A DNA stretch of 64,000 bases from Amyelois transitella (lineage: Eukaryota; Arthropoda; Insecta; Lepidoptera; Pyralidae): NCBI RefSeq assembly GCF_032362555.1, contig NC_083507.1, forward strand, positions 4,405,001 to 4,469,000. The letters run 5' to 3'. The notes beneath the pieces were generated by a model. It searched no databases. It had not been told where the DNA came from and saw nothing but the letters and a program-made list of their open reading frames with translations. Numbering within the stretch: the stretch's first letter is position 1; each line of letters starts with the position of its first letter. Of the stretch, positions 23,131 through 35,530 are shown piece after piece. Position numbers and translations under genes: made by a program.

Positions 23131-26100
23131 ACATCGGAAAGAAAATTAGCTTCAATTACGTAAGACACCTACTTTCCTTTGTGTAATAAATTTAATTACA
23201 CAAAATTAGGTCATTTCGTGTAATAATTTGATTTATTAAATCTCTCCCCCTCGAAACTGGAAAGTAAAAAAGCGTTATAATTTTAATAAATATCCCTAAT
23301 TAGAAGCTAGTGCGAGTGACAGGTACAAGAACCTCGAATTAGCGGTGGCGGGAATTTGTTGAGTATAATGGAACAGTTGTCTAATTTAATTGGCAATCGG
23401 CGGTTTCCCACAAGTCAGAAAGTCACCCCCGCTCGTAGCGGTCGAATTTTCCCAACAATTAACATGCGTGATAGATAATTGCGGTGGCATTCAGTAAACG
23501 GTCGACGTTATCGTGCCAAGCGGTAACAGCTGTGCCTGCGTCATTGATTCATATTTTCCAACATTGGCGAAAACTTTTTATAACAATGTGCATACCACTC
23601 TGAACGGTCTAATTGAATGTGATTTCTAATAGTTAGATATAGGACAAATAACCCTAGCTTTTCGGATTATGTTATGTTATCGTTTTAAATTAAATTGGAA
23701 CTGTGTTTTCGTAATGTACTTTTTGGTACTGCTAAAAATTTGTTGTGATTGAGTAGTTTGCCATATATTAATATTATCCCAAAAAATATATAGTTAAATA
23801 ATAACAAATACCTACCTTATAATAATATTTATAAACAGTAGTAGGAATTTTACTAAAGGATACTATCACCCTAAGGTGAAAGAAACATTGTGAGGAAAAA
23901 ACACATTTAGGCAACTGTATCTGTAACTAAGAACATTGATCCAATATGGATTAGGTTATGACTATCTGACCTCCGCAGTGTTGATTCGCACCCCGGGTTT
24001 TTTTCCAGAGAGGGGCAGATGTAACCAAGATTAACGGCAGGAAGAAGAAAACTATTATCCATTAATAAATATCAACAGAAAATATATTCTAAATAAACAC
24101 GGAAAACGTTAATCGAATACTCATTTGGCTTACAGTAAGGTCGCTAGAGTTCAAGTCATGTAGGTAATTAGATATAATTCTTTTTGTAAGCCTTGGTAAT
24201 TACTGGTCCTCTGGTATAATTGAAAAACTTTTCCATCGATATAGTGGGCAAACAGTCGAAAATTATACTTTCTCAAAGATTACGACAATATCAGATTCCT
24301 ATCAGCTTTATTTAGCGGTTTATTATTATTTGAACTTTTAATAATGAGTGTTTGGCAGTGTGCCGTAGATTATCGTGCTACATTTCCACGTAATGAAAGT
24401 ATGATTTAAAAACTTACAAAGTGATTACAATGTAAGAAGTTTTTTGTCGTGGAACAACAACATATCTGTGCAAAAAAATAAAGTATCTAAATAAAAACAG
24501 ATACCTACCTTAGTACCTAGCTACAATGACCTTTAAACAATAACAATATCTAACATTAAGCAATATAGGTAAATATATTATTATTATTATATTACTTTTG
24601 GATGTACGAATAACGTATTGTGTTGTTTGTAAAGAGGATTATTGGTTGATTAATGGAGTCGAAGTTGGATATGGCTCAAGATACAAAGCAAAATAAACAC
24701 GATGAAAAATATGGTCAGTGTCAAAATGTGTTTTATTATTATCTTTTATATTTTCTACTTTATTATCCGTAAGCGAGCACTGTTTAAACTTCTCAAGAAA
24801 GAAATATTTTGAATCCATAAGTTTGTAGCAGAATAGCAGAGCCCGATTAAAAACTCTAAAAAAAGTTGAGAAATAAGTACAATCGTGAAATTAGACAAAG
24901 AGACGTGGTGTGAGAACAATGGTGGCGAGGCATTTTAACTTTTTGTAAAGTGCAACACTTTCCCAGCCCTCAGCCGAGTGCCCTTCAAAACGCTACTGCG
25001 TTTAGACAAATGAACAGCGTTGCACCCTCGCTGGCACACGCCATGCTTCATGGATCAAAGATGCTGCCTACTAGATGTGAAAATTATTTCTTCTTTCGTG
25101 TTTAAAATGGCCAATTATTGTACTAAATACTTACGTGGTGCCCAAATAGGAAAAGGAGTATCTAGCCTTTTGTGAGCGAGATGTTGTTGTAAATAAATCG
25201 TAAAGAATATCGTTAAGGATATAGGTATTAAAAATTACTACTGAAGAAGGAGATCCAGTAATTTCATATTTACACTGTTACAATGGAGATAGCCCATTTA
25301 GCCCCATTAGGCCCAATATTTTTTTGGGACGGACGTACTCGTATTATCTATCTATGACTCTACTTATATTTATTTGAATTAAAGAAGTAGAAGTGTGAGT
25401 GGAACACAAATGTTTAGGTAGAAAAAGAGTATAGCATCGTTTCATACGACGAGAGTCTTAACTATTTCACTTCCAGCAACACTGAACTAACTCTCCATTC
25501 TTACAATAGGCACGCACAAAATGGCGGAACTCGTAAAACACAATAAATCAATTGGAGTGGGTGGTTGACTTTTCACTCAAATGTGTGGTTAATTGTAACC
25601 GAAAATGACTGTTGATCGAGGCACACTTAATTTGAGTGGTGCTTTAGTTGTTTGTACTTTACAGGGGGTTGCGTCGTGGGGCGCGGATGACGAGTAAGCC
25701 GGGTCGTTTGGTTACATTAAATTCGTTCTAATGCGTTAATGTTGTTTTTTCTGTAGTCATTAAAGATATTACTTATTGATAATTTGATTCGTTAGAAACA
25801 TTCATGTCGTGGTGGAGTGGAAAGGCCTATAGACGTTACGCATCTTGTTCTTATCGGTTGCGTCTTGGCAAAAATAGAGAGAACCTACCCGAAATCGATT
25901 AATTTTCATGAAGAGAGTTATGAATGTGGATGAAGCGTAAGAAGTATGCATGTAGGAATCGTGGTTAGTGGAAAAATAATGTAGCGTTAGGTTTTAATTA
26001 AGCAGTAGATATAGACCTAGGCAACAGTAAAGGTCGTTTAGGATTTTACGCGCTGAGAGAGGTTTTCCGAAATTGCCGCGGGAACGGGAATTATGGTGAT

Positions 26101-27103
26101 TTTTCATCATGCGCGGGCGGAGTCGCGGGCGACCCTTTAGTGTTATAGAAAACCGCAATCAGAGAAGTTTGCATATGAAGCGAGATAAAAAATGAGCTTA
26201 TATTGAATAACTTTTTCCTTCTGGCTTTAAATTTTGAATAACTATATTGATATTGTGTTTTTTTAAATAAATGTATAAAAACAATGGGTATGTTTTTTAT
26301 ACGGTAGCTTTCAAATGTTATCGATGTTTATAATTATCTAATATACTGCCGTTTGATCTACTGCATTCTCGCCGGGGAGCGCATACAATCATCTTCTTTC
26401 TCTTTTTATCTCTATAACTGAGATCAAGTGAAAAAGATTAGGTATACATAGTTTTATCAACGTAGTAAATAGCTCCGCCGCCAGCATAGGTAAATCTGAT
26501 TGATACCTACCTAATAATGTTCATGCAGCAACTTTTTCTGACCTCCGCTACATTTAAAAAAAATCCCAAAATAAAAATAAATAAATTTCAGTTCAAGTAA
26601 CATTATTAAAGCCGAGGGCAAAACTTTCGTGGTGCTATGTCGTCTAATCGCACCCCTACTCAACGCTACACCACTAGACCAAAATTACACTTTAATTGTC
26701 CATTTACGTCATTTGACTTTGTAGAATATATAATTGAAGCGATTATTGTTAGGAACTTTGCATTTTTGTTTGCTTTGATTCGTTGCTACGTAAGTAACAT
26801 CTGCGTCGTATTTATAGAATACTTACTAAATATGTAGATTTTATTCTCTATGATTCAAAGTTTCGTTGGAAGTAGCCATTTTTATATCCATCTTCAGTAA
26901 TTTTATACAATATATACTATTTAGCAATATGAAGACTCACCTACTCGTATGAACCACTGCTTAAAGTACCTACCTAAATTAATTCAAATATTATAAGAAT
27001 TATAAAAACTTCAGAAATTTATTATTACATTATAAGTGCGTCGTAAAAATGACTAAACATAGATATGCTGAATCCCAATGAGTTTATCTGATCTGTATAT
27101 TCT
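23131..27103. other. Intergenic DNA upstream of the lipocalin 3' end
   Basis: No gene seen. It holds a short ACCGGGACT-type dispersed motif near 24,000-24,050, a LINE relic at 25,880-25,985, and two GC-richer patches (25,660-25,720 and 26,040-26,150). Confidence 0.4.
25880..25985 (+). mobile_element. LINE ORF2 C-terminal relic
   Basis: It reads MKRVMNVDEA, stop, EVCM: a damaged form of the (KAKEVCRDRSKWK) end seen at 44,245-44,430. Confidence 0.4.
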
Positions 27104-28760
27104 CTAGTGGTCTTCAGGCCAGTACATCTCGATCATCTTACGAAGGCGCTCGTCCACTGGCTTGCCCTCAGGCGGCTGCTTGCCCAGAAGAAACAGGAAC
27201 TTCTCGTGGCAATCCATCATGCCCAAGTACCGATTCTCAATGATTTTGAGTCGCATTGGGTAGCGGTGAAATTCAGCCAGGTCCAATTTTGCTGTGAAAA
27301 ATATACGGGGTCGTATTATCATACTTATATCCTAAATGCGAAAGTTTGTGACTGTACTCGTATTAATGTTGGTGTATCTATGTGTGTGTTGTTGTTCTTT
27401 CACACAAAACTACTGCATGGATTTGAATGAAACTTTCCTGTCATAAAACTTTACTTAAATGTCACATAAGGCTGTGTTGTACAATTGATCTTAAGCCTAT
27501 GTTGTTTTCAGTGTTCCCTTGGGTACCTATAGGTAAAGTTTTAGAAAAACTTTTCTAATCTGTTGGCTCTGTCTATGCCGCAGGGGATTCAGAAGTGACT
27601 ATACGTAAGTCTGAATGTAATTATCTATCTGTATTAGTTATGTTACTATACCGATAGAAGGTGGCATTTGCAGAGTCCTGTAGGAGCCGTCGCCTTCTAG
27701 CTTCTCCAGGTAGTAGTCCCGAGTGTGGTTCGTGGGCACGGCGGCACACGGTATCTGCATTTTTAAAGTCAGGCTCTCCCATTTCAAGTTTTCAACGTAC
27801 TTGCCAACAAGGTCCGACAGATCTTTCCGATCCTGTGTGAAAAAATAAAATAGTTTAATATAATATATTCTTTTATTTGACTTGATGAATGATAGTTGTA
27901 TATTTATCTGATAACTCTGTCTATATTATAATGCTCTGTCATATTTAATCAGAAGTTTGAGTTTTCACAATTATCAATCAATTTGCCTGATATGAACGAT
28001 GATTTTAGGATGAAGTAAGTATGTTAGTTAACTTTAATAAAGGAGGCTCTGGCTTGAATATCGTTATCGCAATCATGTCTGACGGGGCATAAGTTCTACT
28101 ATTACTATTGATAGGCAACACTAGTTATCTTGTATGGTATGGACAATGGATGGCAAGTGAATAAGTATTCGTTTTAATACCTTTTCAGTGACCGATATTA
28201 TCTGGATGCAGTGGGAGTCTCCAGAGCCGTTGGTTTTCTCGGTGCTGTAGTGCAGTAGGTGCCATGTTCCGATGGCTAGAGTCTCATTGAAGACTTGTCC
28301 CTGGGTAAACTCTTGACAGGTGTTGTTTTTGCCGTGGTGTTTCGAAGCTAGAGCCACGGTCGCTATAGTCAATGCTGTAATAAGTAATTTAGATTAAGTA
28401 CAGACTTCAAAAAAGAAAAGGTTTCTCAAGACAGGGATTTTATTTTCTTTGTTATGTTGAAGTCCACTTGCTATCAGACTTGCTGGCCTGGAAGTCCCAC
28501 CCCTACCTATAAAATTTTAATATTAATTGTACCTACTAAGTTGTTATTACTAATTTATTTCTAAAGCTATTTACACAGGTAAGTATTTTCAACTTGAAGT
28601 GATTATTATAACAGAAATGTGAAATAAAAACTTGAAAAGGTGGGATTTGAACTGTGTGGATTTATTTTGTCAATACTTATGTAACATTTATGACTAGAAG
28701 TAGATAACTGAGGGATATTAATTATGAAATACCTGTTAAAAGTTTGTAAATCGGTGACAT
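27104..28760 (-). CDS. Secreted lipocalin-like protein, four exons
   Basis: Exons: 28,760-28,733, 28,374-28,181, 27,832-27,652 and 27,291-27,104. All joins are GT-AG and keep frame, giving 196 residues. The signal peptide MSPIYKLLTALTIATVALA spans the first junction, so the protein is probably exported. The mature part has the lipocalin first-strand pattern GTWHLLHY (GxW) after NETLAI, and cysteines in NTCQEF, DSHCIQI, QIPCAA and MMDCHEK that could form two disulphides. Lipocalins are beta-barrel carriers of small hydrophobic ligands (bilins, pheromones, retinoids). Size and GxW fit, but the other lipocalin motifs are weak, so the family call is moderate while the gene model is strong. Gln/Pro-rich GKQPPEGKP lies near the C terminus. 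Confidence 0.75.
27330..27605 (+). mobile_element. RTE-like and SINE fragments in lipocalin intron 3
   Basis: AAATGCGAAAGTTTGTGACT through CACAAAACTACTGCATGGAT and AATGAAACTTTCCTGTCA resembles an RTE-type LINE 3' region. TGTTGGCTCTGTCTATGCCG at 27,560 is the 3' end of the 240-bp SINE. Confidence 0.4.
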
Positions 28761-28886
28761 GTCGTTGGAGGAGTCGCGAACTCTGGTAATGAACTAATGA
28801 AGTGGACGTCTGGATGATTGAGTCATAACGATGACAGTTTGCCCACAGGAAGGTGGCAAAATAATGGATGTGGCACGATATTTACG

Positions 28887-28892
28887 TTTATA
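28887..28892 (-). promoter_or_regulatory. Possible TATA box of the lipocalin gene
   Basis: TATAAA on the minus strand, 127 bases upstream of the start codon. This would give a 5' UTR of roughly 100 nt. Position only; no initiator was confirmed. Confidence 0.35.
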
Positions 28893-30179
28893 GACATTAC
28901 GCTTAGAAATAAGCGTAGATAGATAATTGTCACTGCCAGGTCATCAAATTGCTGTTCGCGAATCGAGATACAAGTTCACACCAGTTCAATGACGGGTTGG
29001 CTGAAGGACTAACTAACAGTGCACTTTTGTTTTTGTTTTACTGTAATTGCCAATAAAAACTTTTTATTTTGTTTTTCATTTAATCATCTTCCTGGCCTTT
29101 TTCCCGGTTACGTCCTCATCTCTCTAGGAAAAGGAGTCGGTGATGCGCTTATGATGACAGTCCTGGACTGCGTAAACGTAAGTCAGTACCTATTCAAAAT
29201 TAAACAACTACCGTCTGACGTCCGCAACGTTAAAAGCTACTTCAATAGTTTTATTCATTAGGTTTTAGTTAAGAAATAACAAGGTTTAAGGGTAGACACT
29301 AGTGTTATTACTTATTGTTTAAGCTTTCTACAGCCAAATAAATATAGAAGTAAATGTTGGAAAACAGATCATAGGTTCTTCTTCAATCAGAAAATAAAAT
29401 AAAAAAGGGGTTCTTTTTGTTTGTGCCATATCCAAGTTTAGTAGCCAAATGTGCGATGCGTTGGTGTGCGACGTTAGTTAAATTCACGGTAAACAGAATA
29501 ACCAGTCTCTTCCCGTCACTGTGTCCCCAGCAAATTGTCGTTAATTCCTGCAATGCTATTACGAATATTATATCAATAGGCATGCGAGAAAGCTGTAGAT
29601 AAATGAGATGAGATATGATCGGATAGATACCAGATTCGAATCAGTTGCAAGAAATCCGTCAGTTCCATGCGTCTGTAATTTATGCAACTGCTTTATCAGG
29701 TCAGATTAGAGCGCGCCATATTTCCCGACTGCCGCCCACCGGCGTGCCAGGCTCGCTCTGTACAACGGAATATGAATGAAGTAATGATCATGTACAATTT
29801 TACATTTTATTATAATCTCCTGCTCCGACACGAACATCTAAATGAAATTACAAGAAATATTTTTATAGATCATAAATCGGTTAGTGATAAAAAAAAACTG
29901 TGTTATAAATATTTTGAAAAAAGATCATACTTACAATACATGTGATACAAAAGGTTGTGGTTATATGAGAATATGTATAACTTAACTAAATACTTCTACG
30001 TAGGTACTTAAGGTACTTTTTCATTAATATCAAAAGGTATTTTTAGGGTCTTCAATTTTATACTTATGCATTTATATAACGGTGATCTACTAACGTTACT
30101 AATCTCACCTCTCTTTTATGTAAGCTTCCTTTTTTAAGAACCTGCGCGATTGGCAATTACATGTTTAGAATTAAATGTA

Positions 30180-30440
30180 AAGTGTTGTGGGCGTGCTGGC
30201 TGCCAGCATTATGTCGGTCAGAGTGCAGCTCGGGGTGAACCGTCATTTCAATCATTAAGATTCGGCGGCGGGCTCAAAGCAGTGATTGATGCGCCCGTTT
30301 ACCGGCGCAGTGGCACGCCGGGTAAAAAACGGTTAATTAACTCGTTTGGCACCGCCGCTCATTAGAATTATTAATCAAACTGAGGTGGAGCGATAGCGAG
30401 TATGATGTATCGAGCTTTGATTACATTAACGCACTCAGCC
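30180..30440. promoter_or_regulatory. GC-richer block, candidate regulatory element
   Basis: A sharply GC-richer stretch in AT-rich surroundings with several homeodomain-type sites (GTTAATTAAC, TCATTAGAATTATTAATC) and no coding signal. The position in the desert upstream of a homeobox gene suggests an enhancer; this is inference. Confidence 0.25.
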
Positions 30441-30658
30441 GTCAGTAATTAAAAGTTTAAAACCACGCCGGGATGTCTGCCGCAAGAATAGAATTTCTTT
30501 ACTAATGTTTCATAATGAAATGTGGAATCGTTAATGGTATTGGCAGGTGTGAATGGTGCTATAAACTTAAAATTTGGTGCTACAAACAATGTTATTGCAA
30601 ATATGATTTGCAAAATTTTCTGACAGTTTAACATCTTCAATCACAACATCTTTACCTA

Positions 30659-30685
30659 AGTACATATATGCAGCATATATGTACT
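30659..30685. repeat. 27-bp near-perfect palindrome
   Basis: AGTACATATATGC, one base, then its exact inverse GCATATATGTACT. Confidence 0.8.
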
Positions 30686-31616
30686 GCATACATGTGCATA
30701 TATCCCCCCAGCAGCTTCGCCTGTAGAGTTAAATTCCCTTTTTGCGCGTTCCCGTGAAACAAGTGGATCATGTTCATTTTCAAGATCCATAATTGTACCT
30801 ACCTTCCAAGTTTTATTAAAATTGGTTCAGTGTGTTATAAGATCTAAAAGCCAAATGCTAAAGATGTTTAACTTTTGACCTAAATTTCACTTTCATTTTT
30901 CAGGTTAAACATGTAAACCGAGCTTTCAATTCTATAGAGGCCCTAACAATACATAAGTACCTACTTATAAGCCCTATTTTATAATCTCTTAACCCTTATA
31001 ATTTTTTGATAGGCGTTAATTTGTAATAAACAAATTAACAAAGTCACAAGAACGACCTCATTAATTTGAAGGATACGCTGACTTAAGATATAGTAGGGAT
31101 GATGCACGAGACAAATGGCGAAGCTTAGTTTGAATCACAACAGTTTATTCAGTAAAACTAGTGGGAACTGACAGACTAAACATTATCAATCATTCTGCCT
31201 GCCCGACGGGTGTATTGCTTTAATTTGATAAAACGCAATTAGCTACCAAAAGAAATCTAATCTGAAGAGGCGGCTTTAACTTTTTGGCAGCCATCTTTTT
31301 TGTTTAGAATGCGTTCCGCTTGGTACCCGAGTGAGAGGGTACAATTATTACATACCTTATAACTAAGGTATAAAGTTAATTCGTAGATCATAGGTTAGTA
31401 CCTATATGAGGTACCTATATGACCTTCATATAATCACTTAGTGGAAGCGGGAAATATAGATCCGATTTTCTATAAGGAGTAATTTTTTATAATAGAAAAG
31501 TGTGTCCCACATTGGTTTTTGCAAATCGACGCTGTTTAATTTTTTTATCAAAATCTTTAGGGAATTTTTTAAACAACAAAAGTTTTTCTACTTACTAAGT
31601 AGATATATTTATAACC

Positions 31617-31896
31617 TATATACATACATACATACATACATACATATAATCACGTCTATATCCCTTGCGGGGTAGACAGAGCCAACAGTCCTGAGCGGAC
31701 TGATGGCTGAGGCCACGTTCAGCTATTTGGCTTTAAGATAGAATTGAGATTCGAATAGTGACAAGTTGCTAGCCCATCGCCTAAAAAAAGAATCTCAAGT
31801 TTGTAAGCCTATCCCTTAGTCGCCTTTTACGACATCCATGGGAAAGAGATGGAGTGGTCCTATTCTTTTTTGTATTGGTGCCGGGAACCACACGGC
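31617..31896 (-). mobile_element. 240-bp SINE, full copy with CATA tail
   Basis: On the minus strand it starts GCCGTGTGGTTCCCGGCACC and ends CAAGGGATATAGACGTGA, followed by a (TATG)n tail (31,617-31,648). This is the most complete of the copies here and defines the family. Confidence 0.75.
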
Positions 31897-34800
31897 CTAA
31901 CCTATATATGTATATTTATAAAGCTTAAAGCTTATATTAAAGAAAGAAAGTATATTTATATTTATAAAACTATAATTATAAAGGTTGTTTTCAGATGTGG
32001 TTTGTTTTAAATTATTTCAATAGATAATGTCTTTCTTCAGAGAGCTGAGAATGTAACCGGGCTAAAGCTAGGAGGAAGAAAAAAATCTATAGAACAAGAG
32101 TATCTAACTAATTATAAACTTGTTGATTTAGTACCTACATGAAGACACATGAGTTGTCTCATAAAAAGATAAGAAGTTAATATGCTTTATAATGATTTGC
32201 CTATAGTTTGTATCGTTTTCGAATTAATATGGCAATTGAAAGGATGTTTTCGGCGAGTCATTCCAGTGGCAGTGGCAGTATCAAGTGGAACGCCGCGGGG
32301 TCTAATGTCTAATTCACCGCGCTACCAACAGGTGGCAGCAGCGCTTCCTTTCAAATCTGACAGACGCCATTGCTTTTACGTCAGAAAGCCGCGAATAAAA
32401 TTAATGATGTTCGCGCCTTAATGACGTTTCACGATGCCGCTCCATTGTGTCCGTAATACAACAATTATTGAGATCATTTATTAAGTTTATTGATCTTTTA
32501 ACTTAATCTTTTATTTCGTAATTTAGCTTCGTGCGAGCGCGCGAACTCCGAAAAAAATATCTCATATGCGGAGGCATTTTTTGGACTATTTTTGTCATTA
32601 TACGGCGTGATGTGAGCGGGACTTTGAATGCAGAGGCAATTACTGCCCCGCATGTGGTTTGATTATGTACGAGGATGGTTCCATTCCATCTAGCGGTAGG
32701 GTATAAAATTCCGGTAAAAACATTACTTAAACCTTAGCCGATGGTAGTTTTTAAGCTTCCGTTGCTAAATTGACGTTCATATTAAGAACTTATTGTTATA
32801 ACTTATGTGCTGGTCACTGCTTTACTTTTTTTTATGAAACTAAAAGTAGGTAGAGGACGAAGATGAAGAGTCGAATGGTTATTATTGACTTCGGCAATGT
32901 AGCTGGTTAAGAGAATTTTGTTTATGTGTTGTGTGTGTGTTAACTATAACACAGCTAAGTTTAATTTTGTCACTTTCAAATTTGCCGCCTCTATGTCCAG
33001 TTATTCAGTATAGAGAGCGTCATTAGCAATGTCGTTATTTGCGGGTAGATAGTTTGTTCGTAGACTTAACTAATTAGCAGTTAGTTAACGGTTAGGCTCC
33101 TTTGACGCCGGAAACGCTGAAGTTTTAGTGTGTTAGTCTGTAATTAAACCATCAAAGTACTTAGCTTTTCTTTGAATATCAAGTAGTCTACTTAAGTTCG
33201 TGAAAGATTGTTGTTTCCTGAAAAGAAAGAATTACATAGTGGCGGTGATTTCATGGCTCATAGATTTATTTGTGAAATAACTGCTTGTATAAAATACCCA
33301 TGATGTCTTAGTATCTGGGTATCTAGGGGTGTGTAAATACTCTTAATTATCTTAATATACCTAATCATAAAATTTTGCGTGCTGACTTCTTTCCGTATGA
33401 ATTTAAATATTTAAATATAGTTATAAAAATATACTTAAATAATTAACTAAATATATTTGTTAATTAATAGGTATGTAATGTTCGCCCGCGTAAAGCAAAA
33501 TGCCGAAATTAACGTTCTCTTAGTGCGCCCCTTGGCCACGTAGGTAACCTACATGCAAAATTTCATATTTCTAGACCCAGCGGTTTGGGCTGCATTGTCT
33601 GTCAGTCAGTCACTGAGTAAGAGACTAACCATACATGCGTGTGCTGCAGCAATACAACAAGGCAGCAACTCAGCGTCAATATTGCTTGATGTACAAGCAA
33701 TGCACTGATTTTCAGTTGTGACCTTTGCAACAGAAATTGTGAGTAACGTACAACACGGTTATGAAAATAAAAGGTATGAGCGTTATACAGAATACATGGA
33801 TATAATTGGGTATAGATACGTGAGATATAAAATGATAAATACATGTAGGTATAATCTCATTAAAATAGTGAAGAGATGAGATCAAGAAATGGAGGAACAT
33901 TTATAGGAATATTTCAGAGACAGTGGAATTGGATTAATTTGCATTTCAGGAAGATGTTTACGAAATTTGATAATAATAAATTACATCGCGGTAACGCACT
34001 TAAGCCGCATACAACTGTGTTTAAAAGTTTTGAAGCAGTGCTCGAAGAAATTTTCCACTGACCATAACTTTTGACAAAACAAAGTTTTGACAACGCTCCC
34101 GATCCGCGTCGAAACCGCATCAAAATCTGTAGAGAAATTACGAAGTTTTAACGCATTGATAGACAGACATAATAACCAAAAATGCTTTTTTTTGATATCT
34201 GTGTTTCTTCTTTAATCACCCTTGTTTTTGGAAAAATATTTAATGTACCGACACAAAATTTTTACTGTCTTATTATGTGTATTGATGATTGATATGTATC
34301 ATTGAGTAACTTAATGGCTTGTTCAATTTGCGGAATTTGTCCTATGTAATAATGGAATATTCAGTATTTCAGGTTGCAATGCAACAGCCCTGGAACGACA
34401 AATTAAACTGCTTCAAAACACGATCTGGAACCTTCGCAATCAGCCGTAATCGTGTCGAAATTATTGTAATAACTAAAAAGAATCGATACTACAGTGTAGT
34501 AACTACACCGATGGTCATTGGTGCAGCGCTCACCAATGCGCTTGCGCACGATCGTAGTTAACCGATCCACGAACGATAAGCTAATTACACATCTACGGCG
34601 GATGTCTGTTATTTCATAGTCTCTATTCTTCAGACGTTAAACTTTTCAAAATTGATTGATTGACCAATGTGATGAAATGTACAACCGTTCGTTTGATTGG
34701 AGCGATGGCAACTTGTAATTAAGTTAATTTCTCTAATTATTCGCCGAATGGACCACCGACGTTTATCTTTTTGAACGTATTGTCTATGATTTTTCTTTAT

Positions 34801-35384
34801 TGCTTGTGTTTCCATATAATAAACATTATTTTCGCTTTGTGTTGCTTAATATTAATAACAGTTTGACCTTTTTAAATTAAGGTAATTATTAAAAGGTCCC
34901 ATCCTGGGTAATCCCATACAACAAACGCATTTCCGCAAACCCGATTCGCACTTGTCCGGTTTCCATTATACAGTGAAAGATAGCGTCGATCACATTTTTA
35001 AGCGATAAGATACTTCTAGCCTACTTTGTTGATTCACCAATAATTTACCTATAAAATAAAATATTCTTAGAAATTCTCATGTCTTAAGTTTCTTTTACAT
35101 CAGAACATTCACTCGATATCGATAAAGGTTGCCGTTTTTCACTATTCTCCCTGAAAAGGAATTATCATCACCAACTTTCTTATTCATTTGTTGATTACAT
35201 TTCACTAATTTTGTATTTCAGTTTTTCTGTTAATAATTTTAGTTTCTGTTCATTGACTTATTTTTAGTTAAATTATTATCTTAAATGATCAATAGGCCAA
35301 ACCGCGCTGGGTTTATGGACTCGTAATTTGGCATGTAGTTTCCTTATAATGTCCGAAGATTTACCGAAATTAGGATTTTTCTTT
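31897..35384. other. Intergenic DNA
   Basis: Contains an RTE-like fragment near 33,540-33,625 (TTCTAGACCCAGCGGTTTGG, CTGTCAGTCAGTCACTGA), another at 34,085-34,170 (CGTCGAAACCGCATCAAAAT) and a GC-richer block at 32,265-32,450. No gene seen. Confidence 0.4.
33540..33625 (+). mobile_element. RTE-like LINE fragment
   Basis: TGCAAAATTTCATATTTCTA, ACCCAGCGGTTTGGGCTG and a CAGTCAGTCA run occur in the order seen in common lepidopteran RTE-like ends. A second version lies at 51,355-51,425. Confidence 0.4.
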
Positions 35385-35530
35385 TAGCGATGGGCTAGCA
35401 AGCTCTTACTATTTGAATCTCAATTCTATCATTAAGCTATACAGCTAAACGTGGCCTTTCAGTCTTTTCGTTGCCTCTGCCTGTCTCTTAAGGGATAAAG
35501 ACGTAATTATATGTATGTATGAAAGTATGA
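35385..35530 (+). mobile_element. SINE copy, 5' truncated
   Basis: From TTTTAGCGATGGGCTAGCAA to AAGGGATAAAGACGTAATTA with an ATGTATGTATG tail. Same family as 31,649-31,896, opposite strand. Confidence 0.65.

Larger units (their letters stand above)
28893..31616. other. Intergenic DNA
   Basis: No gene recognised. GC-richer patches occur at 29,690-29,775 and 30,180-30,440 and a short palindrome at 30,659-30,685. Confidence 0.4.

Noticed and set aside
24653..24714. Start exon reading MESKLDMAQDTKQ ending at GGTCAGTG
   Set aside because: Short, and no following exon or promoter was found; likely chance.
27107..27430. 107-codon plus-strand ORF
   Set aside because: Antisense shadow of the last lipocalin exon.
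30150..30365. 71-codon ORF in a GC-richer block
   Set aside because: No recognisable domain, no splice context; more likely a non-coding element.
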